NCBI GenBank assembly: GCA_947685225.1
Contig: CANTUV010000053.1
Coordinates: forward strand, 4,759,501-4,823,500
Source: Garcia nutans
Taxonomy: Eukaryota; Streptophyta; Magnoliopsida; Malpighiales; Euphorbiaceae
Direction: 5' to 3'
DNA length: 64,000 nt
Shown: one piece after another, positions 1 through 9,540 of the stretch
Layout of the letters: each line of letters starts with the position of its first letter
How positions within the stretch are numbered: the stretch's first letter is position 1
Notes under the pieces: model-generated
Databases searched by the model: none
Told to the model about the DNA's origin: nothing
The model's input: the letters and a program-made list of their open reading frames with translations, nothing else
Translations under genes and position numbers: made by a program

Positions 1-102
1 ATAGGACCTTGTGGCAGAATAATTGGATTGATGATCTCCTCAACTTGGTCCTCATGTCCTAGGCCTTGCTCGTCCTTGTGGTGTGCTCGTTGTTCCACAA
101 CA
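1..102 (-). mobile_element. Family D LTR, 5' end (D1), runs off window
   Basis: Read on the minus strand, the LTR begins TGTTGTGGAACAA at 102 and continues leftwards out of the window. The same stretch recurs at 62594-62695, where it directly follows a purine-rich tract and the integrase end of a D polyprotein, which identifies this end as the LTR start. It would encode the D C-terminal tail with the GP(I)TR-type motif. It interrupts the leader of a minus-strand B element that resumes at 103. Whether it is a solo LTR or the 5' end of a longer element cannot be seen. Confidence 0.7.
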
Positions 103-283
103 CAAGGATAAAAATTGAAAAGTTAAACAAAAGTCCACAGATTTGAAGAATAAGAACAAGGTGCAACAAGAATAGAAAATGAAGCAACATAGAAACTAAA
201 TCTGATTCTTTTTTTTTCTTGGATAATTAAAACTTAAAAAATACCTAGAGATTTATCTTCAAGCCAAAGCACTGATACCAAAA
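103..283 (-). mobile_element. Family B leader and PBS remnant (element B0)
   Basis: This matches, in reverse complement, the start of the B1 leader (8597-8780) and the B2 leader (51400-51589). It ends with a PBS-like tract at 271-283, which is the complement of TGGTATCAG. The rest of B0 lies left of the D1 insertion and outside the window. The PBS differs slightly from B1 (CAGTG instead of CAGAG), as expected for an old or recombined copy. Confidence 0.7.
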
Positions 284-630
284 TGATGCAGCCGGGCCAA
301 GCACTTCCCAAAAGGTCACCCCTCTTGGTACTGACCCTGCACTAGCATGGCTGGGCCAAGCACTTCCCAGAAGGTCACTCATCCTGATACTGATCCTGCA
401 CCAGTACGCTTAACCGGAAAGAAAGCTAACCATTTCTACTAAAAGCTTAAGCTGCCAGGAGAGGCGCACCCATTTCCTTTATTTGGATGAAACATTGAGC
501 CACCTTTTATCGAACCTGATCCACAGCCCTCCAGACCCTAGGACATATCATTCCCTCCCTCTTTAAAGAGGTTCATCCTCGAACCTGGAGCAGTGGGACC
601 AGACCCCATAAATAGGCTCTGATACCAAAA
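284..630 (-). mobile_element. TRIM-like element fragment with 5S-rRNA-like LTR, fused at the B0 PBS
   Basis: On the minus strand this reads: a PBS (TTTGGTATCAGAGCC, about 630-615), about 65 bp of internal sequence, a purine tract (AAAGAGGGAGGGAA, about 564-551), then an LTR from TGATATGTCC (550) to GGCTGCATCA (284), 267 bp. Only one LTR is present. On the other side the PBS abuts the end of a B LTR, so a B LTR end and a TRIM internal region are joined at their shared PBS. The LTR carries two 5S-rRNA-like stretches, as in plant Cassandra-type TRIMs, but the LTR ends are not the Cassandra ones I know. The element encodes no protein. Confidence 0.55.
299..416 (-). repeat. Tandem pair of 5S rRNA-like sequences inside the TRIM-like LTR
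   Basis: Two tandem stretches of about 58 bp each read on the minus strand like the 3' half of plant 5S rRNA: GGTTAAGCGTACTGG... then GATGAGTGACCTTCTGGGAA, and a more diverged copy with GGGGTGACCTTTTGGGAA. The family of 5S-containing TRIMs (Cassandra) is known to carry the pol III internal promoter region in its LTR. Here the 5' half is missing and the sequence is diverged, so it is not a functional 5S gene. Confidence 0.6.
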
Positions 631-1407
631 GATGCGGAACCCATGGATCAAATATTACATCTATAACCCCACATACACATCTAGCATGGAATCTTAGAAC
701 TCAAAAACAAATCCTCCCTACCAAACCCACAACTAACCTGTAATTGAGAACTTGGGTGATTGGGATGAAGAAATGAATTGATTTAAATGCCACAAGTCAG
801 ACTTGATAAGTTAGAACCAATTCTTCATGCAACAAGAATAAGAAGAATACCTCTCAAACTTGAAAACACAGAAATTACATTCAGCATAAACTGGAAATTC
901 GTAGTAACCCTCTTAAGTTCTTTTTCCCATCCCTATATAGTTGGAAAAGAAGAACTAATGGCTTAAAAGTCTAGGTTGACATGTATCTTGTCACAATAGC
1001 ATTAATTGTTCATCCACGTCAATAATATACTCTAAATTACTGCCCATAATTCTGACAACATTGATGAACAGATTCTACATGTATTTTGGTGTTGGTTCAC
1101 ATGTGTCTAGTCACACTAGCACTAAACCATATCAATATTATATTCCAAATTCGTGCTAATGCCCATCACCATACTTATGGGCAGATTCTTCATGCTTGTT
1201 GGTGAGTTTCTGACATCCTCTTCATGATCCATCATATTCACTACAAGTTGGTCTCCCTCTTCATTAATCCACCTTTGAATGAAGTGCTGGAACACATGCT
1301 GGAGTTTCTTTGATTGTGATCTTGTGATTAGTCCACTTGGCATAATGATATCATCAACATATTTGCTGCCATTACATTCATCAAGCTTGCTTATAGTTTC
1401 CTCATCA
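631..1407 (-). mobile_element. Family B LTR (5' LTR of B0)
   Basis: A 777-bp LTR on the minus strand, starting TGATGAGGAAAC at 1407 and ending CCGCATC at 631. It has the same length and layout as both B1 LTRs. It contains the coding tail with the GPITR-like motif (here SGLITRSQSKK), a TATA-like element and the CCATGGGTTCCGCATC terminus. Its last base is changed where it joins the TRIM-like piece. The right flank at 1408 is unrelated Tat-type sequence. Confidence 0.85.
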
Positions 1408-1808
1408 AAGTTGATGTTAATGCAACTGGTCAAGGAAATAAAAGACAGTTCTCAGAGTTGGAAAAACCTCTATCTTGGGTTTTTCACAAACTACAGAAGA
1501 AAGGATTGTTACAACCGTTGGCTTCTCGACCGCTGTATAATCTTCTCCCATCAAACTTCAATGCCGAGGCCTTCTGTCAATTTCATCAAATGCAAGGGCA
1601 TGAGATGGATAAATGTGATTGTCTAAGATACGAGATCCAAGATTTGATTGACAGTGGTAAGCTACCCGAGCTGGATAAGCCCAATACCAAAAGTAATCCT
1701 CTGCCTAAGTTCAATAGAGTGCCACCACCAGCAACTTTCATGGTAGGGGAGGATTGGAGGAAGTTCTTGTCTTATCCTCCTTTTAAGATGGGAATATTGA
1801 AGATGTGA
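1408..1808 (+). pseudogene. Tat/Ogre-type gag C-terminal remnant
   Basis: The open part (1458-1808) encodes about 116 residues ending at a stop. It contains a CX3HX4HX4C-like knuckle (CQFHQMQGHEMDKC) followed by LRYEIQDLIDSG and a proline-rich NPLPKFNRVPPP segment. This order, knuckle then an IQDLID helix, is typical of gag proteins of the Tat/Ogre group of non-chromodomain Ty3/gypsy elements. The N-terminal gag is absent because the B0 LTR abuts at 1407. No protease or RT follows, so it is a fragment. The call rests on motif recognition alone. Confidence 0.55.
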
Positions 1809-2925
1809 AAGGAGAAGAAGCTTAACTCAACAAACTTCCCTTGACTTGTTTGTCTTTTTTATTTTATTTTCTTTATTTGGTATTTTATGGAACAATTATA
1901 TTTTTTAAAATTAAGATTTTTTGAATAAATAACTTTCATCAAAATTTTTATTGGTCTTTGTTCATTTTGGTGCTCAACCAATGAGGAATCTAGACAACAT
2001 TACTTATGCAGGAGCCCTCTCTAAGTAAGCATACACAATTCAATGCTATAGAACAATTCCCTCTTTTTATTGGTCTTTGTTCATTTTGGTGCTCAACCAA
2101 TGAGGAATCTAGCTTGATGATTCATGAATTAATATATTTATGCATCATGACTTGAATAACTTTACTAGGTGAGTCTTAGAACATGATTTGACAAATTTTT
2201 AAGGCGAAATTGAACTCTGCTTATTTAAGGGAGAGATGATCTAGGCATTTTTGGTTAGCCAACAACTAGTATCCACCTAATTAAATATCAATCCCTAGTT
2301 GTTCATTTGAGCCTTCATAAAATTTTAGCTTTCTTTTCATTGACTTATAAGCCCAATGACCTGCCCTGAGCTATTGTTACACTTTTAACAAGTCTTATGA
2401 TCGCTAAGGTGAAGATCCAAGAAGATCAAAAAGAAAGAAATGTACAGTCAAGACCGTAAGGATAGTTGATGTTCTCAAGACCATAAGGGTAGTTGAAGTT
2501 CACCTAATATCTCTAATCTATCAAGATGACATCAGAGTAAAAAATGATTTATCCCTGTTAAAGAAGATTTATGCCACTCCACTCATCCATTATTAGAAAC
2601 CAAAGTTGGTACAAACAGGACAACTCTTTTAGAGCTAGAACCAAAAAAATAAAAAAAGAAAAAAGAAAAAAAAGGAAAAAGAAAAAGAAAAAAGAAATTA
2701 AAACCCAAAATGGTTCAGAAAGCCAACCGAATTCTCTTTTACCTAAAGCAGCAAATGACTTCCATAAGGACAGTTTGACTTGAATTGGTCCAACTCAACC
2801 AAAGATTCAATCAAAATTAGAGAGATAGAAGAAAGGTCATCTAGTTTTCGAAAGTCCTGTACTCGACAGTCCTACAGAAAAGAAGGACAAAATGATAAAA
2901 TGCTCAAAGGAAAGAAGGAGTAAGA
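1809..2925. other. AT-rich stretch without a recognisable gene
   Basis: No ORF here looks like a protein; the longest reads a low-complexity lysine tract encoded by an A-rich run (2640-2700). The stretch follows the Tat-type gag remnant and probably belongs to the same decayed element. It contains a 49-bp direct repeat (separate entry) and short repeats around 2446-2500 with the shared phrase GTCAAGACC/CTCAAGACC...TAGTTGA. It ends where a family A LTR fragment starts at 2926. Confidence 0.5.
1945..2112. repeat. 49-bp direct repeat pair
   Basis: Two identical 49-bp copies lie at 1945-1993 and 2064-2112, offset by 119 bp. Each runs from a T-run through TTGGTCTTTGTTCATTTTGG to GAGGAATCTAG. No inverted ends or target-site duplication are seen. 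It looks like a local duplication inside a decayed element, with no known function. Confidence 0.8.
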
Positions 2926-3275
2926 ACTCAAAAGAAGGCTAAAAACCTCTCAAAGCTCTCAAAAATGGAGAGAAAACTCAGAATATTCATTAAGTTCAAA
3001 GTCTGCCATTGATGATGAGGATCTGATTGCTAGCATACAACACCAAGGTTTCCTTGCAAAAATAACCAAGTTTGCTAGGTCTTAACTTATATTCAAGGTT
3101 TTTCCTTCACAAGTTGGGGTTGGGTCTTGAATCTTTGGTTTCCAGCCATATAGCTTCAGTTTTACATCACAAGTTGGTGTTGGGTTGAAGGTGCTGGTTG
3201 GTGTTCTTGTGTTTTGGAGACGATCCGTAGCTTGAGCTTCCTTAGGAATTAAATCCCAACAAGGCAGGCTCACAT
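2926..3275. mobile_element. Rearranged family A LTR arm (left arm of an inverted repeat)
   Basis: 2926-3010 matches the middle of the A LTR in reverse orientation. 3011-3047 is the start of an A LTR in forward orientation (TGATGAGGATCTG). 3048-3275 is the 3' third of an A LTR, ending CACATCA. Together this equals the reverse complement of 5581-6498 with about 568 bp deleted, because the unusual junction CCTCATCA/TCAATGGCAG occurs in both. It forms the left arm of an inverted repeat that flanks the inverted gag-leader block of A3. Confidence 0.75.
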
Positions 3276-4570
3276 CATTATCCAAAGGTGGAATGTTAAC
3301 ATCTGAATCTTCATCTACAACTTCATAATCTTCAGATTCAATATCACCACTCGGAATCACCACCATCACCCTTTTATTTGGACATTCTCTAGTGTAATGC
3401 CCTTTCCCTAAACATCGGAAACATTGGATGTCTCTTGTTCTTCCATTGGAATTCATTGGTGCCTTACCCTTATCAATCACAATGGGTTTTTCTCCAGCCT
3501 TGTTCCCCTCTTTCTTCTCCTTTGAAACAAATTTATTCTCACTAGATTCCCCTTTCTTCCAATTTGGCTTCCAAGGAACATTATTGGCAGAATTCATTCC
3601 CATTCCTGATCTGGTTGTTTTCTTCTTCTTGAGTTGTTTTTCTACCTTGATTGCCATATTTAACATGTCATCAAGCTCCACATAATGATGCAGCTCCACT
3701 ATGTCAGCAATTTCATCTTTCAGCCCATGTAGAAACCGTGCCATAGTTGCCTCCCTTTCTTCTTCTATATTAGCTCGTATCATAGCCATTTCCATCTCTT
3801 GAAAATATTCTTCCACACTTTTATTGCCTTGTACCAGCCCTTGTAATCGTTGATGTAACTCCCTATAGTAGTGTTGTGGTACAAATCATGCCATTTCTTC
3901 TTCGTTTAGTGAGTAATTGATCCCACCAAACTAATGCATAATCAGTAAACTCTACCACAGCATGTGTCACCTTCTTTTGCTCACTATAGTTGTGGCAATC
4001 AAAGATGAGTTTGGTCTTTCTCTCCCATTCCAAGTATGCATCTGGATTTGCTTTTCCTTGGAATGATGGAATTTTCATTTTAATTCCATTAACATTGCTG
4101 TCTACTCTCCCTCTCCCTCTTGCATTCTCCATAGTTTCTTGCCTAATATTTCTGCCACCACCTCTACCACCCATATTACCTCTCATATATCTTGGTCTAA
4201 TAACATCATCAAGTGCAACAGATTGCTGCCCATAGTCATCATCAAGATTATCTTCATCTACATCCTCCAATTCATTGAAAACTGGCAAATCATTTAGTCC
4301 AGCACGCCTACCTCTATTCTGCCCCCTATTTGTGTTTTGCTCCCTATGAAAATTATCTCGTTCATCCCTTCCTAAATTCCTTTGATTTGTAGAGCTTGCT
4401 TGATGCAATTCTTCAATTTGCTTTGAGTGTTTTTCCATCTGTTCTCTAATATCAACAAACAACACATTCATCCTTTGAAATTGAGATTGCAATGCCTTAA
4501 GAACATAAGAAGCTTCTAGCTCCTCTTGGGGTTGGTTGCTCTCTCGATCACTATCTCGTTTTGTTGACAT
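3276..4570 (-). pseudogene. gag: Family A gag, inverted block of element A3
   Basis: On the minus strand the gag starts at the ATG at 4570 (MSTKRDSD) and follows the A1 gag: an N-terminal coiled coil ([13 protein letters not shown]), an arginine/glycine-rich linker, the capsid-like core (YLEWERK...[13 protein letters not shown]), then [11 protein letters not shown] and a CCHC knuckle. A deletion of roughly 60 bp near 3880 removes the segment before RFVPQHYY and shifts the frame, so the two halves read in different frames (4570-3863 and 3816-3276). At 3276 the frame runs into an oppositely oriented A LTR end, adding antisense-LTR residues up to 3082. The missing downstream part (protease, RT) is on the plus strand from 6762, which shows that this block was flipped. 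Confidence 0.85.
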
Positions 4571-5580
4571 ACTGATTGCTGCAAAACAATTGTTAGAAAT
4601 ATTTCCTCACACACTCCCTCAAGTGTTTCACTCTAATCTGGTAACACTCAATCTGTGTTTCACTCAAACTTTGGCTTTTTACCCTCTAACAGTCTCACCA
4701 CTCTATGCCTTTTTCCACTCACTTCAGCCCCTTCCAAGTTCTAGCAAGAACTTAATATTTCCTCAACTAAATAACTAAATTGCAAGGTTTAAAACACATT
4801 CAAGAATGGAACAAGAGTAATACAAGCTGGAAAAAACAGAATATCTGATATTTGAAACCTAAGGATGAAAGACACTGAAATTTTAGACAAACATTACTAA
4901 AGGGAAGAATTTGTCAAAACTAGATTTAGGACAATATATTGAGACAAAATGGAAGAAGAAAAATGAATTTTTAGGTCTCTTATGAAATGTTTATGTTCTG
5001 GACCCCAAAAATGGCTAACTAGTGGGTAATATATGGACAACCAAGCAAACAAATGAATTTTGACATGAAATTTAATATGTAGGCTTAGCTGAATATCTAA
5101 AACATGCCTGTAAAATTTGAAAGGATTTGGACATGTTTACATACACGTTCACTTTTGGACACAAAACTAGCTAAATTGGCTGCAATATATGGATAACTAG
5201 GCAAATGGAGGAATTTTGACTTAAAATTTGATTTCCAAACTAAGTTTAGCATCTGAAACAAGCATATAAAATTTGAGAAGATTTGGTTATGTGCAAACCC
5301 AACTTCAGTTTCTAACCCACTAGCAAATCTGAGAGATTAGTTGCTGTTTTCTCTTTTTTTTTTCTTTTCTTTTCTATTCTTTCTTTCTTTCTTTTTTTTT
5401 TTAAAATTAATCCAGCAACAACATTAAGGAAGAAGGACTCAAAGAAACAAGAAAGCATACAGCTTGTAGAAATTAAACTAATGGCAGAAAATGACTTAAG
5501 GAAGACTATTTTTTTTTGACATAAACAAGAAGGAATGATGCTAAAAACCTGATTTGGAGAGCCTAAGCTCTGATACCAAA
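4571..5580 (-). mobile_element. Family A leader and PBS (A3, inverted block)
   Basis: This is the untranslated leader between PBS and gag, reversed. It has the PBS complement at 5567-5578, the AGG/GT donor-like site shortly after it (ATCAGGTTTTTAG in element sense), a long T-rich body, and the acceptor-like TTTTGCAG just before the gag ATG. It resembles the A2 leader rather than the A1/A4 leader, because it lacks the G-loop hairpin array found in the latter two. Confidence 0.8.
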
Positions 5581-6411
5581 TGATGTGAGCCTGCCTTGTT
5601 GGGATTTAATTCCTAAGGAAGCTCAAGCTACGGATCGTCTCCAAAACACAAGAACACCAACCAGCACCTTCAACCCAACACCAACTTGTGATGTAAAACT
5701 GAAGCTATACGGCTGGAAACCAAAGATTCAAGACCCAACCCCAACTTGTGAAGGAAAAACCTTGAATATAAGTTAAGACCTAGCAAACTTGGTTATTTTT
5801 GCAAGGAATTCGTGCAAGTTCTAACCAGAACTCAAAAGAAGGCTAAAAACCTCTCAAAGCTCTCAAAAATGGAGAGAAAACTCAGAATATTCATTAAGTT
5901 CAAAGTCTGCTATTACATCTGTTTTTAAAGACTTAAAGAAAGCATAAAACAAGTGAAATGATGGAAAAATACAAATATAATAATGTGGTTATATAAAACA
6001 AATTGGGCAGCCATATAGCTTGTCTCCCACTAGCTTTTAAAAGGCATGGGCAACCATATAGCTTGTCTCCCACTAGCTTTTAAAAGGCATCTTTGACTCC
6101 CAATGTGAGTTTCAGCCACTCTTAATATATGGGCATCCAATGGCACGTGAATGGTATGTATTTAGCTCCCAAAGGTATAATGATGGATGCCAATATGTAT
6201 TCTAACTCCTTTGGGTCAATTGGCCTCTTGGGTAGATTGCAATTTGGACACGTGCAACCAAACAGCTTCTTTGCTCTTATTTTCTTCAAGTCTTAATGTT
6301 CCAATTGTATTGAGAACATATAGATGTTTGGAAACTAATCCTTGAAGTTTTCTTGCCATTGATCGAGTAACAGGTCCTTGGTGTTGTATGCTAGCAATCA
6401 GATCCTCATCA
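5581..6411 (-). mobile_element. Family A LTR, minus orientation
   Basis: An 831-bp LTR in reverse, from TGATGTGAGCC (5581) to CCTCATCA (6411). This is the same length as the A1 and A4 LTRs. Its 43-bp internal unit (AAAAGCTAGTGGGAGACAAG core) is present twice. It is joined head to head, at its U3 start, to a plus-oriented LTR fragment at 6412. Confidence 0.85.
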
Positions 6412-6761
6412 TCAATGGCAGACTTTGAACTTAATGAATATTCTGAGTTTTCTCTCCATTTTTGAGAGCTTTGAGAGGTTTTTAGCCTTCTTTTGAGTTC
6501 TGGTTAGAACTTGCACGAATTCCTTGCAAAAATAACCAAGTTTGCTAGGTCTTAACTTATATTCAAGGTTTTTCCTTCACAAGTTGGGGTTGGGTCTTGA
6601 ATCTTTGGTTTCCAGCCATATAGCTTCAGTTTTACATCACAAGTTGGTGTTGGGTTGAAGGTGCTGGTTGGTGTTCTTGTGTTTTGGAGACAATCCGTAG
6701 CTTGAGCTTCCTTAGGAATTAAATCCCAACAAGGCAGGCTCACATCATTTGGTATCAGAGC
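6412..6761 (+). mobile_element. Family A LTR 3' part plus PBS, joined to protease
   Basis: 6412-6747 is the last 336 bp of an A LTR (TCAATGGCAGAC...CACATCA). It is followed by TTTGGTATCAGAGC (6748-6761), after which the sequence jumps straight to the gag-protease junction. The PBS (ATCAGAGC) and the pol target (GTAGAGCATGC) share AGAGC, so a short microhomology marks the junction. No leader or gag lies in this orientation. Confidence 0.8.
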
Positions 6762-7819
6762 ATGCTGTGCATGGAAATGCTCTTGTTGTTATGCGTGCTT
6801 TAAATATACAGGTGAAGGAAGATGAAGGTGATGAACTGCAAAGAGAAAATATTTTTCATACTAGATGTTTAGTCAAAGAAAAAGTTTGTAGTATGATCAT
6901 AGATGGTGGGAGTTGTGTTAATGTGGCTAGCACTCTACTAGTAGAGAAACTTGCATTTCCTACTACAAAACATCCTAATCCATACAGATTGCAGTGGTTG
7001 AATGATAGTGGAGAAGTTAAGGTGACCAAGCAAGTATTATTGTCATTTACCATTGGGAGGTATAAGGATGAAGTGTTGTGTGATGTAGTTCCCATGCATG
7101 CTAGTCATATCCTACTTGGGAGGCCATGGCAATATGATAGAAAAGCAACACATGACGGGTTTAAGAATAGGTATTCATTTGATTTTGAAGGGCGAAAGGT
7201 GACTCTTGCACCTTTAACACCTATGGAGGCTTTTGAAGACCAAAAGCCAGTACAAGCTGCCATGCAAGAGAAAATGCAAAGAGAGGTTGAAAAGAGGGAG
7301 AGAGAAGAGAAAGATCAAGAGGAAAAACAAAGAATAAAAACTGAGAGAGAAAAAGAAAAAGAGAAAAAGAAGAAATTACATAATAAAAATGAGAGTGGAG
7401 AGAAGAAAGTAAGTTTAGTTGCTAGTGGGAAAGATGTGAGGCAAGCATACTCTTCTGATAGTATGATGCTCCTTTTGATATGTAAGGGAGTTTTTCTTAA
7501 TGTAACTGACCTTGATCCATCTATTCCTAGTGTTGCTTTGACTTTGTTGCAGGAATTTGAAGATGTCTTTCCAAATGAGGTACCGAGTGGATTGCCACCC
7601 ATTAGAGGAATAGAACATCAAATTGATTTCATTCCTGGAGCTGTAATTCCAAATCGTCCAGCATATAGGACAAATCCTCAAGAGGTCAAGGAGATGCAAA
7701 AACAGGTGGATGAGCTGCTTGCGAAAGGTCATGTTAGGGAGAGCATGAGTCCATGTGCTGTGCCGGTACTTCTAGTACCTAAAAAGGATGGATCAATGCG
7801 AATGTGTGTGGATTGTCGT
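6762..7819 (+). pseudogene. pol: Family A protease and start of reverse transcriptase (A3, 5' part of pol)
   Basis: An open frame matching A1 residues from EHAVHG onward. It contains the aspartic protease motif ([13 protein letters not shown]), LLGRPWQYD, the highly charged KEKEKKKK linker, and the RT entry region ([26 protein letters not shown]). The frame is cut at 7819 by the insertion of B1, which duplicated GTCGT, and resumes at 14780. The missing upstream gag lies inverted at 3276-4570. The call on family membership is firm; the fragment is non-functional. Confidence 0.9.
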
Positions 7820-8596
7820 TGATGAGGAAACTATAAGCAAGCTTGATGAATGTAATGGCAGCAAATATGTTGATGATATCATTATGCCAAGTGGACCAAT
7901 CACAAGATTACAATCAAAGAAATTCCAGCATGTGTTCCAGCACTTCATACAAAGGTGGATTAATGAAGAGGGAGACCAACTTGTAGTGAATATGATGGAC
8001 CATGAAGAGGAAGTCAGAAACTCACCAACAAGCATGAAGAATCTGCCCATAAGTATGGTGATGGGCATTAGCACGAATTTGGAATAAAATATTGATATGG
8101 TTTAGTGTTAGTGTGACTAGACACATGTGAACCAACACCAAAATGAATGTACAATCTGCCCATCAATGTTGTCAGAATTATGGGCAGTAATTTAGAGTAT
8201 ATTATTGAGGTGGATGAACAATTAATGCTATTGTGACTAGATACATGTAAACCTAGACTTTAAGCCATTAGTTCTTCTTTTCCAACTATATAAGGATGGG
8301 AAAAAGAACTTAATAGGGTTGACTACGAATTTCCAGAATTGTTGAATGTAATTTCTGTGTTTTCAAGTTTGAGAGGTTTTCTTCTTATTCTTGTTGCATG
8401 AAGAATTGGTTCTAACTTATCAAGTCTTACTTGTGGCGTTTTAATCAATTCATTTCTTCATCCCAATCACCCAAGTTCTCAATTACAGGTTAGTTGTGGG
8501 TTTGGTAGGGAGGATTTGCTTTTGAGTTCTAAGATTCTATGCTAGATGTGTATGTGGGGTTCTAGATGTAATATTTGATCCATGGGTTCCGCATCA
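7820..8596 (+). repeat. 5' LTR of B1
   Basis: 777 bp, TGATGAGGAAAC...CCGCATCA, with TGAT/ATCA ends. The first 268 bp are a copy of the coding tail of the polyprotein, so an ORF (to about 8087) lies here without a start of its own. A TATA-like site lies near 8287. The sequence matches the 3' LTR at 13998-14774 base for base as far as I could read. Confidence 0.95.
8287..8294 (+). promoter_or_regulatory. TATA-like box of B1 5' LTR
   Basis: TATATAAG lies about 310 bp before the LTR end, in the context CCAACTATATAAGGATGGG, a good plant TATA box. Transcription would start about 30 bp downstream and define the start of R. The same box occurs in the 3' LTR near 14465, and in reverse in the other B LTRs. 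It is an inference from sequence only. Confidence 0.55.
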
Positions 8597-8598
8597 TT

Positions 8599-8610
8599 TG
8601 GTATCAGAGC
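8599..8610 (+). other. Primer-binding site of B1 (initiator Met-tRNA)
   Basis: TGGTATCAGAGC, two bases after the LTR end, complements the 3' end of plant initiator Met-tRNA and would prime minus-strand synthesis. Confidence 0.9.
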
Positions 8611-9540
8611 TTTGGCTTGAAGATAAATCTCTAGGTATCTTTTATGTTTTAATTATCCAAAGAAAAAAAAAACGAATCAGATTCAGTTTCTATATTTCTT
8701 CATTTTCTGTTCTTGTTGCACCTTGTTCTTATTCTTCAAATCTGTGAACTTTTGTTTAATTTTTCAATTTCTATCCTTGTTTACTGAAAGTTCAAAAGAA
8801 AAAAAGAGGAAAAGATCAAAAGAAAAACAAAAAAAAAAAGAAAAGAGAATCAGATTCAACTTCCTCAACATAAAAGAAAAAAAAAATCGTACCTGTTCCT
8901 GTCCAGAATTTTTCTTCACAAGTGTTTGAGATTTTTTGCATATTTATACCATTAACAGCTTGCTACCTTATTATATTTGATCAAATTACATCATCTCCTC
9001 ATTATGCATCCATTTAGCATTTAAAATCTGATATTTAGAGCCTTTCTTGCATTGGGAATAGATTTAGGTTGCATATTCAGATTACTCATTGGAGTGATTT
9101 GAATTCTGTTTTTTTTTAGGATCCAGAATTGTTTTTCTTTGTATTCTTAGTTTCATTCTTTCATATACCTCCTGTTTCTTGTATGCATTAAGTAGCTAAT
9201 TCTCAATCATAGTTACTTTGGTTTGATTAACACAAATACTTTTGCTTCTTGTGATAACTTTCAGTTCTTGTTGTCTAAAATTAAATTGCTTCTAGAATTG
9301 CAGAATTCATTTTGTTCATTAGGTTCCTTGTAGAGTCTTTAAAACAAAACTTGTTCTACTTGATTTAAGTGGATTCAATTCTGAAATTCAACTTGATAAA
9401 AGAAGAATTGAGAGGTAAAAGGGACCAAGGTTTGAGTGCAATACAAGAGGAGTGTCAATCTGATCTTGAGTGAAACACGTAAGGGAGTGAGGTGAGAAAA
9501 TTTTCTTTACTAACATTTTCTTGTAGGTTCTTCTTACACC
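8611..9540 (+). other. B1 leader with predicted intron and shared motif
   Basis: A 930-bp AT-rich leader without a real ORF. A donor-like CTCTAG/GTATCT lies at 8634/8635. Near the end come the motif AGTGAAACACGTAAGGGAGTG (9469-9489), a branchpoint-like CTAAC (9509-9513), a T-rich tract and TTGTAG (acceptor AG at 9525-9526), 14 nt before the gag ATG. The same order is found in families A and C, so an intron at 8635-9526 is likely but unproven. Confidence 0.5.

Noticed and set aside
299..416. 5S rRNA gene
   Set aside because: Only the 3' half is recognisable, twice, diverged, and inside an LTR-like unit; a working gene needs about 120 bp with the whole internal promoter.
2571..2783. 70-codon lysine-rich ORF
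   Set aside because: It translates an A-rich low-complexity run and has no supporting context.
3082..3275. C-terminal extension of the 244-codon ORF as a novel gag domain
   Set aside because: The extra residues are antisense A LTR sequence read through after an inversion joint.
5585..5776. A 63-codon ORF (starting MSLPCWDLIPKEAQ) seen repeatedly, e.g. also at 6552-6743, 53707-53898 and 60278-60469
   Set aside because: It is the antisense of the 3' third of the family A LTR and recurs only with that LTR; it has no start context of its own, and the LTR sense strand is the transcribed one. The repetition reflects copy number, not coding selection.
8723..8929. Lysine-rich ORF in the B1 leader
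   Set aside because: A-rich leader sequence with length variation between B1 and B2; no conservation of frame.
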